64,000 nucleotides of DNA from Dasyornis broadbenti (Eukaryota > Chordata > Aves > Passeriformes > Dasyornithidae). The position numbers and the translations under genes are program-made. Positions 39,301-51,830 of this stretch are shown here, piece by piece. Position 1 is the stretch's first letter, and each line of letters begins with the position of its first letter. Location of the stretch: positions 3,127,857 to 3,191,856 of the forward strand of contig VZRN01000631.1 in assembly GCA_013397935.1 (NCBI GenBank). The letters are read 5' to 3'. Below the pieces are notes generated by a model. It was given only the letters and a program-made list of their open reading frames with translations, did not search any database and was not told the DNA's origin.

Positions 39301-42259
39301 GTTTTCAACAATCTGATATTTCACTCTGGTTTCCTCTGGATTGAGGTTACATCCTGGCTATGGATTCCATAGGGGTAGAGCACTGATGGACTCTCAGCCA
39401 GAGGTTCTCAGGCTGAGGCCTTAAAAGGTTTGGGTAAAGGGGGAGTGTGGTGAGCACCAGTGTCTTCATCACTGTCAATCTGCAGTAAAACACCTTCTGT
39501 AAAGACAGCCTTGATATGTATTTTAAGTTCCACAATTGTTAGATTGTGATTTAGGAGTTATCTTATCTGCAGGTTTGGTTTCACAGATCGTCTGTTCTTG
39601 GAGCTTTTGTTACAGGCCTCACTTTCAACTACAGGATTATAAACTGTTTGAAACTTCTGCTTTTTCTGTGTGCTTTTCTGACACCATCCTCTGACCTATA
39701 TTTCACCCCTTCCTGCGCTCCTTTTGCTCACTCTGAATTTTTAGAGTGCTGAGATCAGCTCTTTATTTTTACCAGTTCATTTAGATTTGAATTCTAACAA
39801 CAAAAAATAGAACTCGGTTTAATGCAGTGTCTTTCTGTTTTTCTTGTTTTGTTTGCCAAGAAACTTTAAAAAAAACCTCCAAACCTGCAGAAGTCAGTAT
39901 CAGCCTATTTCCTTAGTTGCTTCAAATAGTTCTAGAGTTCCTCAAGCTTTTCTGCTCAACTATGCAGATGTGAAACATTCCTCCCTCAGTCTGAGCATGT
40001 ACAGACCTCTCAGTGGCAGAGCTCGATGGAATTTGTGTGATGCACATACCTCATTCCGGTCACAAGTGTCATTAACAGCAGAACTATGTTACAATTTTCA
40101 CCAAATAAGCCTCAAACCCAAACTTCAAAATGTAGGTATTTTTGTTTTCTTTTCCTGAAATGGTGTTTGTTTTACTTGGCTTCTGAGATTGTCAAGTAAT
40201 TCAGGGATCTGCCTAAATTAGCGAATTAAAAGGAATCTGGTGGAGAAGATCTAGATATATTTTCTGTTTTGAGCTGTAGGTTGATGTATGCAGGTCAAAC
40301 AATCCTTCAGTCTGCAAGGGCATTGCTGATGATGATGGTGGAAGGAGTTTGCAAAGACATCTTAGTGCACTTGCTGTTTTAGTGATAGACCCATTTCCTT
40401 TCTGTTTAGAGCTTTGTTACAGCCCTGCTCTGTAGGAAAATACATAGTGGTGCTAAAAGGGCATATTTTCCTTCCTTTCTTCTGATTCTTTCCTTGCTGC
40501 CGCTCCAAATGTACTCTTTGCTATTCACCACTGTCCTGTTTTATTTGTTACAATGCTGTCAGCAGAACAGCTGATGCTGACCTCCTATGTGCCATTGTTA
40601 TGCTTTAATACCAACATCTCAAGGTAAGTGACAGAGTTTTCATTTCTTGGCTGTTATTTGAAATTCTGACTTGGGTAGATGTCCCAGCCTTGGTTAAAAC
40701 TCTGGGCATGAACTGAAGATTCCCTTTCACAGATAAACAAGGGAAAAAAGTTCTGACACCACAGAATTGGAATATGCTGTTCAGGCTCACAAAATATACC
40801 ACGTAGGAAGAATGGAGCTCCTGGCTTTGAATTTACCAAATCAGTGGTGTGTGGACTTAGATTTATTATGTCTCAGCCTCTTTATTCTCCTGCACTTTTC
40901 AGTGGTGGTCATCACTGCTGTTTTATCTTATTGATAGAAGACCTTGACGTTTAGTCACATGTGACTTTTACCTCTACCATTCCTAGATTGGATTAGAGAT
41001 TAGGTTTGTCTTCTTTTTCTTCACCTTTTCCCTGGCTCCGCATATTTGAGTCGACTGACTGCCAGTCTCTTTGAGATCAAACTGATGCATTCAGCAATGA
41101 CAAGCTTGTGTCTGATTCTATAATCTGAGCAGTTGCTCCCTTTCAGTCGATAATTACCCAGAGTTTTAGGGTATTACAGCCCTGCCTATTCTAAAATCTC
41201 AACCCGTTCCCTGACTGTGACTTAGAAGACAGTAGAAGGTGAGTGGAAAAAAGGGACATCCATGAGGAGCTGAATGTTTTTCATTTGCATTCAGAGCTGT
41301 TTCCCCATGCAAGGCTTCTCAATCAACTTCCAAAATCTTTGGCTCAAACCTTTGCTTACATCCAAGAAATACGTTTTCTATATCAGTTGCATTATGATAA
41401 GTCTGAATACCCATTTCTGCTGTCCAACTTTGAAAACCTTGATTCTTCTCGAAGAATGTTTAGAAAACAGAATGATGAGTGGTGTGTATATCTGACTTTT
41501 GTTGCTTTGATTTGTATATGAAGAATATGGGTTTGGATCATAGGTCTAAGATGCAAGGCCAGGTTTATTAATAGGACTGGTATGTATTACACAAGGTGAG
41601 CTCACAAGCCATGGTTTGGCACAGCACACAAAACATCCAGATAACCTTAAGCAACAGACTGATTTCAATTAGATCCTTGTCAGGGTTACACCAATCAATT
41701 TAAGAAGCAACAGCATGCAACTTCTGTGACACAGATTTCACAAAGTGAATAATTCATAATTAACGTTATGTGGACTTTAAGAGGTAAAGCAATGCACAGA
41801 TACTGTGGCTTCTTCTTTGAGTATGCAATACTCAATATTTGCAGTGAACCTCTATTGAACCTGGCCCATACCCCACAGAAGTTTACCTTAAACTGAGGAA
41901 GATACAAAGAAATTGTATTTGAAATTGTAATTCAAAAAGAATTGTGAATGCTAATTACCTACAGCATAAATAGGCTGTTAAAGTAAGATTTTGTGATTTC
42001 TATTTGTCAGCTCATCTCAAAGGCTGGTGTGTGTGCATAAATGTGAGAAAGCATAGAAGTTTAAATCACTTGGATTAAAAATCACACTACTTTTAAAGAT
42101 ACAACGTGAAGATAGAAACATTGGTGAAAAAGTGCCCTATTTCCACATTGGCCATCCTTATTCCTTCACAGGAACAGCTGAAAGGGGTTAATGTCCCTCA
42201 GTAATGCAGAGCCATGGTGACATGCCCTCCTTGGTTTTCCCCTCTGCAGGCCAGGGGCA
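36322..42259. other. Gene-free intergenic DNA
   Basis: Frames are at most 108 codons and mutually overlapping on both strands. Only the palindrome at 37.06 kb stands out. Confidence 0.6.
37061..37079. repeat. Perfect 19-bp palindrome
   Basis: TGTAATGCT, one G, then AGCATTACA. It carries inverted TAAT/ATTA words. Confidence 0.8.
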
Positions 42260-42373
42260 ATGATGTCCCAGCTGCGGATCACCACCAGCACCAACAGTCT
42301 CTCTTCTGCGTCAAGCAAAAGTACCAGTCTAGTTCAACCAGTTCAAACAGCTGGTTTGAACTCACCCAGCTGA
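42260..42373 (+). CDS. Candidate small ORF, 37 codons, Ser/Thr-rich
   Basis: ATGATG starts a 37-codon frame reading MMSQLRITTSTNSLSSAS then SKSTSLVQPVQTAGLNSPS and TGA. It is preceded by a pyrimidine-rich TTTTCCCCTCTGCAG that resembles a 3' splice site, so it could be a last coding exon. CpGs occur at codons CTGCGG and TCTGCG. No family is recognised and no partner exon has been identified. It may equally be chance. Confidence 0.15.
   Translation: MMSQLRITTSTNSLSSASSKSTSLVQPVQTAGLNSPS
42341..42361. repeat. Inverted repeat, 8-bp arms
   Basis: GTTCAAAC and GTTTGAAC flank AGCTG. It lies inside the candidate small ORF. Confidence 0.7.
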
Positions 42374-45300
42374 TTTTGTCTGTCATGTGTTAGGAAGTGA
42401 ATATCTGAGCTCTTCTGCTGGCAGAGGAGTGGATGGGGAGAAGAGTTCACAGCAGCACTGTCCTCAGTTGGACTGCGAAGAATCTGTCAGTGGCCCAACT
42501 GTCTTCACAGGGTCTTTTGTGCTACAGTTAAGGCACTGCCTGTTGTGTGTGGACGTGGCTGAACGTAGAGAAATGGATCTGCATCAGTCATAGCCACGTC
42601 AGTAGGCAGAGAGATATTGCTGTGTGGGGCAGCTGTACTGTAAAGAAAAAAGGGAGAGCTTACATCCTTTCCCTGCAAAGCCACCCCTTCCTTCCCAGCC
42701 CCTGCAATTATCTGCTTCAAGCTGTTTTTCCAATAGATTATCTGCAGAGTAGTTTTACAAAGAGCATTGAGAAACCAACCAGCATGGAAGCAGTAGAAGG
42801 ACTCAGGAATTTCTTTCTGATGTCCTGGTGTGTTCCAAGTCAGTTTGATACGAGATACACAGAGGGGGTCACCAGGCTATGTGTCTTTACAATGAGTAAG
42901 GAGACAAAATTTCTCAGTCTTTTCCTTTCTCAAGACAAGGAATGTGCAAGAAGCTCCTGATTTTGGAGTTTATCAGCTCATCGCAATCCGCTTCCCTCTG
43001 GAGATGACCAGAATGAAGGGGGAGATCGATGAAAATTTATTTATCCCAAGGGACAGCACAAGCTCCCTTAGCTTCACAACCCATCATGATTCACCCAGCC
43101 ATGTTTGCTTTTTTGTGTTTGATAGAATTGATGTATTTTACACTGAGCTGTATTATGAACAGAGTCCAAAGCAACTGCGTGTGATGGAATTGATTCTTTG
43201 TAAATGAACTATTTTCTGTTCCACAGTTCAAGCTCAGAATACTATAGTTACTTTTTCATTTTGGAAGGACTACCTGTCTTCTCAGACAGGAAACAAAAGC
43301 TTATGGTACAGAGTATTTCTTGGAACCTTCACTCTATAAATAACAGTTCTGTAGAGCACCTAAAATACACCAAAATCCTAGGTCTAGTATGAGCCATAGA
43401 GGAAGCTTATGCAGAACCACTTACTAATTTGACACTTGCGTCAGTGCTTGGTGTGCTGCTCCATTCCGCGGTGTGTCAGTGGAGAAGCCCCACAATTGTA
43501 AGTGTGGTGTGACTGCACGTTCTTAACATCACTGTGTTCACAGCAGGACTGGGGCTGTACTTCTGAACCTGGATTCAGAGAGGAGTTTAAAGATTTCTAG
43601 GTATGTACTTCTGCTGAACCTCTAGCAAAAGGCAGAGTAAGGCCTGGTATTAGTATGCTGGACTGAGGGAAACATTAAATATGTATCTATATCAGCATGC
43701 AGCAGCTGTCAGGATAAAGGAAGTTGTGTGCCAGTTGGTGCACACAGCAGCATCCTGTTGTGGAGAAAAGTGCTGACCACACTTCACCTTTAGAGCCAGC
43801 TGTCTTCAGGGATTTTCTATCAGAATCCACCTTCAAAATGCTCCTTGTCTTCCAGCCTTCTCTAAAGTCTTCTTTGTCTTCAGGTCAGTTATTCTTCACA
43901 AGGTTCTTGTCCAAATTTCAGTAAAAACCCAGGGGATACTTGGCAATCTGCTGGAACTGAGGAAAGCTGAAATCATGACTTGGCAATCTATTTTTGATAA
44001 GCTGACTTTCAGGATTTATTCATTCCTACTGCATGTGTCTGCAACTCAATCCAGTAGTCATAAATGACACATAAGCAAGGGAGTAGAGGTTGTACCTGAA
44101 GTGAATTTTTCTTTTTATTTCTTCCTCTTTTAAAAAATAATTCCTGTAATAGACTTTCAAAATCACTTGTACCATTGTGGGGTCATCTCAGATGTCTTCG
44201 GTATCCAGGTGTATTTTTCTTGAAATGCTTAGTTTTTCAGACCGTGGATACTTAGCACAGTTTTGTTTCTTAGCTCTGAAAAATTAAACCTTCAGAATCA
44301 CTTATACCACCATGTCCAGTTGCTCTTTGTTTTACCTGCAGTTAATAAACTTTGTAATATGGACTGATTGTACCTAAACAGTCAATAACTTTTATCAGTT
44401 TGTTATCAGTTTCTCACAGATATCACAAAAGCAATGAGTCCTGTACTATGCTGTGATGGAAGAACAGGGCCTTCAGAATGAGTTTATGGAGTGGGTAAAG
44501 GTGAGAGGGGATCCTTGGTCATGTGGAATTTTCTGTGTGCAAGGCTGATGATGGTTTAGTAGCAGAACTGTGGGTGCTGGAGCTGAAGAGTAGGAAATGA
44601 GGATGAATAAGCAGAGGGAGGAAGTCGGAAGCTCAGAACAAGGCATCTGAAGATGATGTGATGACACAGAGGAGGATGTTAGAGGAATTTAAAGCACAGA
44701 GTAAAATGGCTGGGGCAAAAGGACCATTACCTGCACAATCTGCATGGGGAGGAAGGGATCAAGGAGTGCCTGAAGAGAGAAGGTGGGCAAAGATAAGGGT
44801 TATTGTGACATGTTGCCTGGAAGTAGGTGATGGATGTTTTATTCTCTGAAACCAATTACTTTAGGAGAGTACAAAAGGATGGGGTCACTTGACTAAATGG
44901 GGACACCTGAGTGTAGGTATTGATACCTCAGCTTACTATTTAAATTCTCTCTATTATCTAAATCTCTATAAATGAGAGAGAAGAATATTCATAAATAGGT
45001 TGGGATCCTGAAGGTGGGGCCTTTACAGGACCCTGAATAGCTCCGCATTTTTTCAAGTTTCTCTTCATTCTGCAGGCTCTGTCACCCAAAAGGCCCTGTA
45101 AATTGCTGGTCACTTTATGAGGCCAAGTTGGTTTTTCTGGCAGTGCTTAAAGGTAAGCTGAGTTCTTCTGGAAACGGGATAACAAAGCAAAGGTTACCCA
45201 GCATTCTTAAATAGAAGGCCATTTAGACCCAAATTCACTACAAGCCTGTGATGTACCTGAAATTAGAAAGCAAGTGTCTCCAGCTGATAAAACCGAAACC

Positions 45301-46494
45301 AGAGGAACACAACTGCTGTGGTGACTGTAACAGTATAACTGTATTGTGTAATAACTATAATAGTGATGGTATCTGCAAGTGTAACCCTTAATTACTCTGC
45401 CTGTTTCTGCAAACTCTTTAGGAAGGAAAAATAACACCTATTTGACACATGTTGTGAAAATTAAATTTCCCAATAGACAAGAGCACAGAAATGTCTCTCC
45501 AATGTCAAACTAAGCTCCCTTCTGACACGTTTTTAACTCTCTGGGTGACCAAGAGTAGATACATAAGGGAGAAAAGATAAAATGTGACAAGTAGAGTGGG
45601 ACACTGACTGGATTATAATTTCCTACTTTCAGCAGTCTGTGGTTTAGGAATTTTCTGAGTCTGAGTTTGCTTTCGAAGCATCTTGTGTAATAGCCCAGAA
45701 TGGTGTTTTCCCTCATTTATGCATCTGTTTACTTTGATTGTTTCTGTCCTCTGGCATCAGGTCTTCCTGTCCAACTCAGTGCCACGTGTAGTGCATTCCA
45801 GGTGATTTAGGAGCCTAACACGCATTTTCAAAAGTGATATATGAAACCAGGTCTTCTGAGGGTCACTGGCTATTGCCCATAATGGGAGTTTTCTGGAGTG
45901 ATTTTTGGAAAATTGTTGTTGGAATCTGTGTAGGGTTTTGGGAATGAAGGTAGTGAATCAGTTAAATGCTATTTTGTGTTTGGAGAAGAAAGAACAAAGG
46001 GCAATAGAAATGGAATATATTTAAGTTGGAGTTATCCAGTATTAGAGAATATTACAGGTCACATGAGAGAAATATCATTGCCACTGGTATGAAATGCTTG
46101 TGTTGGAGAGCACTAGTTCCCCTTTTAGATGAGGTGTAAGCAAATAGAAAACTGTATCATCTATAGCTGGTGCACAAGACCATAGTACAGTAAAAGATTT
46201 GTTTATCAGACAGAACTCTGTCCTGCTGTATCTCTGCCTCTGTTATAGGCACAAATATGTTTCTTTTATGCTGTAGGTTGTTCTTGTCAAAGGGAATGGG
46301 GGAAGAGGGTCATCCCTGCTGTCCCCTTTTTTGTACTGACTTCTCTCCTAACACTTGCTAAAAGTAGCACTGAAATCAGTCCAGGTCCCTTAACTTCTCC
46401 CGAGGGAGAATGTGGAGAAAGCTGAAAGTGTCTACTACAAACACATAATTTTCTTTTCACTTCATTGTTCCCTCTCCATCTGACTTGGCAGGTG
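42374..46494. other. Gene-free intergenic DNA
   Basis: A plus-strand 137-codon frame at 42547-42960 is the longest. It has no family resemblance and overlaps a minus-strand frame. Nothing else is supported. Confidence 0.55.
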
Positions 46495-46620
46495 AGTGGG
46501 AATGGTGTGCAAATCGATCCCGAGGCAATCAATGACACGGCAGCTGGCCAGAGCCGAACACCGATGCGCTGATCGCCTCCAAATCAATTCACACGCTGCT
46601 CTTGCTCAGGTTACCTGCCA
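46495..46620. promoter_or_regulatory. Candidate conserved non-coding element
   Basis: The block keeps several CpGs outside an island and holds TGCAAATCGATCCC, CAATCAATGACACGG and GATGCGCTGATCGCC. ATCGAT is the ONECUT/CUX-type core. No coding frame fits. Confidence 0.3.
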
Positions 46621-49600
46621 CTTCAGCAGGGAGGGATGGATGGGGAACTGAGGAGAAAATTGCACAAAAAGTATTCTGGGACCTTTCTGAATAGGCCACT
46701 TATATGCAACCCTCCTTCTCTCATATGTACGTTTACACTGGATGTAAGGATATGATATGGCCACAATACAGAGCCTTGTTTGAAACTCAAACATTGCTCA
46801 AAGGGAGCAGAGTAGGGCCCTGGAGAGTGCTTGGGAAATTGTGTGGAAGAGATGGAGCAGTCTTGTGTCTTCTTTGCTGTTTTCCCCCTTGTTGTTAGAT
46901 ATTTAACTAGTCAAGCATTGCTGTTTGGATGTGCACAAGCTTAAATAATCCTGTGGAGCATTGTGCCACGGGGAACTGTGGCCCCTGATTTCTAAACACT
47001 CCTCAAGGTGAGCAGCTTTTGTTTTGCTTTAATAAGACAGGAGTTGTGCATGTCGAAAGTGCCTATTGTACAAAGATCTCAATTTACTTGGCAAACTTCC
47101 ATGCATTAAGTCTCCCTGCTTTGCTGTCAAGGAGTGAGGTATTGTTATCTCCATTAAGAGTAAGTGAGCCAGGAATAAATGCCTAGTCTCTTCGTATTGC
47201 TGCTGCTTCCTTTTATTTTGCTTTCTTCTCATGGATAGTGGCCCTTAATTTAGAGCGTAGATTGTTGAGACTGGAGATGGTTCTGGCCCCTGCAGAAGAG
47301 GGACGGCACCTCATCCCCATGCCAACACGAGGACATCTTCCTTTTTCTTCTGCAAGTGGCTGGCTGTGACCCAGTTCAGTAATGTCCTTAGGGATTCTCT
47401 TGCCTGTGCCACAGTTGCTATGGTCCCTAGGGAAGCAGTCAGCAAATAATTTAGGGGTAGGACCACCCAGTGGCCTCTTCTTCCTGCCAGTCACTGACAT
47501 GAGACCTTGGCAAAAGGCTCCATCTCGCGTGGGAACATGGATCCTTATGCACAGGGGATAATCCTGCAGGGAGCCCTGTCCTACACTAGGTAGCCATGAA
47601 TTGGGACCTTTGGCTTCATACGTGAAACATATCACTTGGGGAGGGGGAAATAAATGCAATTGGCTGAGTGAATTGCTCAAAGCAATGCTGAAAGGCAGTG
47701 GCAGATTGGTGGAAAGACTTGAATATTGTGTGCTCCAGCCCATGCTGCTGCTGCTTGCAATAGCACCACTGCTGGATGATTGAATATATTCAGAGATTAT
47801 TGCTCTGTGTGTCCCCTTACAGTTTAGGGTGCCACAAGACCTGACGTGGCACAGGAGCTGCGTTCCCCTTGGAACAGAAGGTAGGAACAGCATGCACGGA
47901 ACAGGTACAGCCATGTCAATAAGGAAGAACTGGCATTCATTTATTTTGTTTATTGCCCATTAATTTTAAGGAGTGCTGATACACTTGTCTGTTTTCAATA
48001 GTCCAATTGCCACTAATCATAACAGGATGTAAATATTGGCCACTGCCTTGGGCACACAAGCAGTTTGTGGCAGAAGATGTCTTTTTGTTTGGCACCTGAT
48101 GAGATGAGGCCTTATTTCTGACTGGGAACAAGAGTTCGAAGGTTACCTGTCACATGTCCCCTCCTGCTCTGAGATAAAGCTGGCAGGTGGAGCCAGGCAG
48201 GTGGCCGAGACCGTATGGCAGGGCCCAAGGGTGAGCTGCTGCCATTTGTGAGGTACTCTGAGCACAACAGAGAAGTCCAGGAAGAATTAAGTGTCTGAAG
48301 CAAGACAAGCACAATATTTCTTGCTGTTCTCCTGGAGAATGGCATATTCTGTTGTTTCATGTAATTTTTACGAGGATACAAGGTTGTCTGCTGTTTGCAG
48401 CTCAGATTTATGGTGGGGTTTTGTTGGTGCTGGCTGGGCAGTGGTGTTGAAATTGAGATGGAGTGTTGTACTCATCTGGTACTTGTGATGATGTAACAGG
48501 CATCTCTGAATCCCAGATGGATGGATCTCACCTACTCAGCATGGATACTAGTTGGATGTGCAAGGGATTAGTGATGGGAAGTTGAGCTTACAGAGCCATC
48601 TAGAACTTTTTTGTGTTGGCTTTCTTGAGAGAGTCCCATCTGCCATGGTTACATCTCAACACATGGCTGGCTGGAAGCATCTGGAGAGGGTTACCATGGT
48701 AATGCTTTGAATTATATGCCAAATTTAGTGTTCACTATAGGTATGGAAAGTATATGATAACCAGATATGGCTTAGGGAATTTCCCAGCCCTTGGACCACG
48801 CATGTGATAGTCCTGTTTGAATTGCAAAGAGATTGGAGAGGGATTGTTGTCTTACTAGGCTAAGAATCTGGAGATGCTAATGACCATGGCAAAGTAGGAT
48901 GGGTGGCAGGGCCAAAGGTTCTCACAATTAATGGTGCTATTGTTTAACATGCCAGCAGTGCTTCACATGTTGCTTCATGTGATAGGGAAACAAAGACTTC
49001 AACATCTTGAGAATGGCTCTTGAGGACTCATTAGGCAACTCTGGCCTTCATCCAGGTAAGTCAGGCTCTAGGGCAGGTGTCCATGTTGAAGTGTAACCTG
49101 AACCTTTTGCTGCCCAGCTCTGATCTCTCAGAAAAGCCCAAGGAGCTTTACTGAGCAAGCCGGGGTTGTCTGGAGCTGGGCCAAGGCCAGAGCAAGTTGA
49201 AATCCTGTCTTCTGGCCCCTTCTGACTCTTGTGGGCTTGAGCTGCTTTCCTGGTGTCTGAACACTGGCTCTCACCTGGCAATAGAGCTATTTACTGTAAT
49301 TCCAGCCATCCCAGACTGCTATGGGACACCCCTCAGAACTGGGGGACTCCTGCATGTGCTGAATCTGAGCTGTGGAGGTGCTGTCATGCCTGAGAAAAGC
49401 ACCATTTGGGCAAAGCAGACACAGTAATTTTTGCAGTAGATATACAGATGGTATTTTATCCTTTCCTGGCTTTGTGAGAACTTTTAAGAATAATCTCGTA
49501 AAATGGCTGAAATCTCTCTTGAGCTTTAGCCCTTCAGGACTGCTTTTGTTGAGCTTGGGAGGTCTGGTTAGTACATTTTCTATCTCTAGCATGTGGGGAT

Positions 49601-49851
49601 GGAAGACAGTACTGATTACTACCTTCTGATTACATCCTTAATCATCCCCATGTTTGGCTGTTATTTGGAAGTAACAGCCTGGATTACAGCTATTTTCTTG
49701 TCTGGGAGAACAAGATCTAATTCTTCATTCTTGAGTGAGGTTCCTCTGCTGTCCCACTGACACACTGAGTTCTGACCCAGAGATGTGGCTGCACTCTTTT
49801 GTGACTCTTCCGTGGCCTGTTGGAGCCTCTCCTCCTGCAGGCCTTTAGTGA
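46621..49851. other. Intergenic DNA with one long chance frame
   Basis: The minus strand is open for 233 codons at 47914-47213, the longest non-island frame in the window. The product is unlike any family I recognise, and the frame crosses the MIR-like relic at 47.67 kb, which argues against a conserved protein. Confidence 0.5.
47668..47740 (+). repeat. Probable ancient MIR/CORE-type SINE relic
   Basis: The words TTGCTCAAAGCAATGCTGAA, GGCAGTGGCAGATTGG and GACTTGAATATTGTGTG CTCC line up with the 3' core of MIR (CTTGCCCAAGGTCACACAG, AGTGGCAGAGC, TTGAACCC). Divergence is high, so this is a pattern match by eye. Confidence 0.45.
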
Positions 49852-50332
49852 ATGACGGAGGGAGGCACAGAACACAGAACTGGTCAGGCTGGGAGGGACC
49901 ACAGTGAGGCATCTGGTCTGACCTCCCTGCTCAAACAGGGTCATCCCAGAGCACGTGGCACAGGATTGTGTCCAGAGAGTTCTGGAATATCTCCAGTGAG
50001 GGAGACTCCACACCCTCTCTGGGCAATCTAGTCCAGTGCTCAGTCACACGAACAGTACAGTTCTTCCTCGTATTTAGGTGGAACTTCCTGGGCATCAGTT
50101 TCTGCCTGTTGCCTCTTGTCCTATTGGTTGGCACCACCAAGAAGAGTCTGGCTCCATCTTCTCAGCATCCTCATTTTAGGTATTTATATACATTGATGAG
50201 GTTCCCTCTAAGCTGTCTTTTCTTGAGGCTGAGCAGGCCCAACTCCCTCAGCTTTTCCCTGTGAAAGAGATGCTCCGGTCCCTTAATCGTCTTTGTAGCC
50301 CTCCTCTGGACTTGCTCTGGCAGTTCCATGCC
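49852..50332 (-). mobile_element. CR1 LINE fragment (3' half, about 480 bp)
   Basis: The complement of CR1 is clear: GGCTGGGAGGGACCACAG, CCTCCCTGCTCAAACAGG, GGAGACTCCACACCCTCTC, GGTGGAACTTCCTGGGCATC, AAGAGTCTGGCTCCATC, TTTAGGTATTTATATACATT and GATGCTCCGGTCCCTTAAT. It is the longest CR1 copy in the window and ends about 100 bp before a CpG island. Confidence 0.95.
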
Positions 50333-50429
50333 CACCTTCCGTCGGGCAGTTATGACTTTGGGCACTTCTTCCCAGCACCGCTGAGCTTGAAAACCCACCA
50401 CTGTCATCCCCCAGCGAGGAAAACCCAAG

Positions 50430-50800
50430 GCGAGGTGTTACTTTCGGGCAGGCGCTCCCAGCGTTCCGGGATCGGGTCAGCATCCCGGGACCCGGCGGGA
50501 GCGGGGCCGGCAGAGCCGCGCTGAGGCCGCACGGGGGCGCCGCCCGCCCGCGGACGCGGCAGTGGCGGCGGGACAAAGGCAGCGCTGGCGCCCGGCACCG
50601 CCCCGGGCTGGCACCCGCATGGACGGGCGACACGGGACCCTGGGCTGGAGAGGGGGACATGGGACTCTGGGATGGGACCGGGCTAGGCAGAGACATGGGA
50701 CTCCGGGCAGGTACCGGGCTGGGCAGGGCTGCATGGGACCCTGGGCTGGAGAGGGGTACGCGGAACTCAGGCCGGTAAGGGGCTACCAGTGAAGGAGGCT
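50430..50800. promoter_or_regulatory. CpG island of unknown gene
   Basis: The stretch is GC-rich with dense CpGs, strongest at 50450-50640 (for example GGCGGGAGCGGGGCCGG and GGGGGCGCCGCCCGCC). It lies between a CR1 copy and putative conserved blocks. No start codon with a convincing exon is seen on either strand; overlapping frames of 76-137 codons look compositional. It could be an unannotated first exon, a non-coding RNA promoter or an orphan island. Confidence 0.55.
50630..50756. repeat. GC-rich minisatellite
   Basis: Four units begin with CAYGGGACYCYGGG at about 50631, 50658, 50694 and 50732. Lengths vary (27 to 39 bp), with the inner two longer by a CCGGGCTRGGCAG segment. It overlaps the CpG island. 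Confidence 0.8.
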
Positions 50801-50872
50801 GCCCGTTGATTCACGCCTGCAGTTTACATTATCGAACTTTCCTGCCGCAGGAAAACCCCGGGAGGGAGTGAA

Positions 50873-50912
50873 TTTTTTTCTTTTTTCTTTTTTTTCTTCC
50901 TTCCCCCCCCCC
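50873..50912. repeat. Homopyrimidine tract (40 nt)
   Basis: An uninterrupted T/C run on the plus strand goes from T-rich to a C run. It could adopt triplex structure. A second tract lies about 190 bp to the right. Confidence 0.9.
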
Positions 50913-51103
50913 GAGCTAATGAGCGCGATGCTTTTGGGCAGGATCCCATCAGTTGCTTTGCCGGGCCGGGGAGGGAAATCACTTGTACTTTCGTTCCCCT
51001 CTTTGATCCCAGCCAGTATGTAAAAGAATTGCAATTACACTTAAGCAGCACCTTTTACCCCACAGCGTGCAGATGCAAATACGAACCTGAAGATCAGCTT
51101 CTG

Positions 51104-51146
51104 CCTTTTTTCTTTTTTCTTCCTTTTTTTTTCCCTTCTTTTTTTC
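51104..51146. repeat. Homopyrimidine tract (43 nt)
   Basis: An uninterrupted T/C run follows an ATGCAAAT octamer at 51073-51080. Confidence 0.9.
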
Positions 51147-51259
51147 AAGGTCCCGCAAAAACTTCTCGGGTGGGCGCTCTGGCTTTTCCCTGATCTTCCC
51201 TCTGCGATCTCCCTGTTGTCGGTTGTACGGGCTGAAGTCCCCTGGGTGGCAGCCCGAGC

Positions 51260-51450
51260 TACTCATTCATCATCATAACAACCGTTTAGTGTAAAATTAA
51301 CAACAACTTAACTACTACAGCAATAAACATGGTCCTGCATTACCACAGATTGATGAGGATTACTTAGTTACAATCAGCTGGGGCACAGACAGGCTGCCAA
51401 ATCAATAGCTTTCCCAAAGTTTAAAACTTAATCTCCTCCCTTTAGTGTTG
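51260..51450. promoter_or_regulatory. Candidate conserved non-coding element
   Basis: AT-rich, non-repetitive sequence just outside the 50.4-kb island, including TCATCATCATAACAACCG, GTGTAAAATTAACAAC and TTACTTAGTTACAATCAGC. No open frame is present. Confidence 0.3.
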
Positions 51451-51609
51451 CTGGTGCTCGGGGGCTTGTTTGTGCCTGGGTTGGGAGGAGGAAAAGGGAA
51501 GGAAGGGAATTTCCTTCCCCCCTCCCCCCGGAAAGTTGGCACTTAGTATTTGCTTTGTGGGAAGATGAGGACAAAGTCCTCTGCTTGCATCTGTTCATAC
51601 ACCTGATTT

Positions 51610-51830
51610 CTTCAGCTTTTATCTTGAAAAGGGTCCGATTGGTTGATTATCTAAATATATTTTGCCTTTAATTCCTTCACAGTTTATATTCGCAGCTTAA
51701 CCTTCTAAAAGGCAGCAGCGGACCCCTAAACGAGCTGCCAATCGATCCCAAAACAACAATGCATGAGAAAGAGGGAGCTCTCAAGCAAATCGGGTCCTCG
51801 CTCCCAGTAACACAATGTGCTGGTTATCTG
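51610..51830. promoter_or_regulatory. Candidate conserved non-coding element
   Basis: The block contains GATTGGTTGATTATCTAA (CCAAT complement next to a PBX-like TGATTA), TTCGCAGCTTAACC, AATCGATCCC at 51740-51749 and ATGCATGAG. Isolated CpGs survive outside the island. Confidence 0.3.

Noticed and set aside
50283..50696. 137-codon frame spanning CR1 edge and island
   Set aside because: It runs from CR1 sequence into GC-rich island and minisatellite DNA; the product is proline/serine/arginine-rich by composition.
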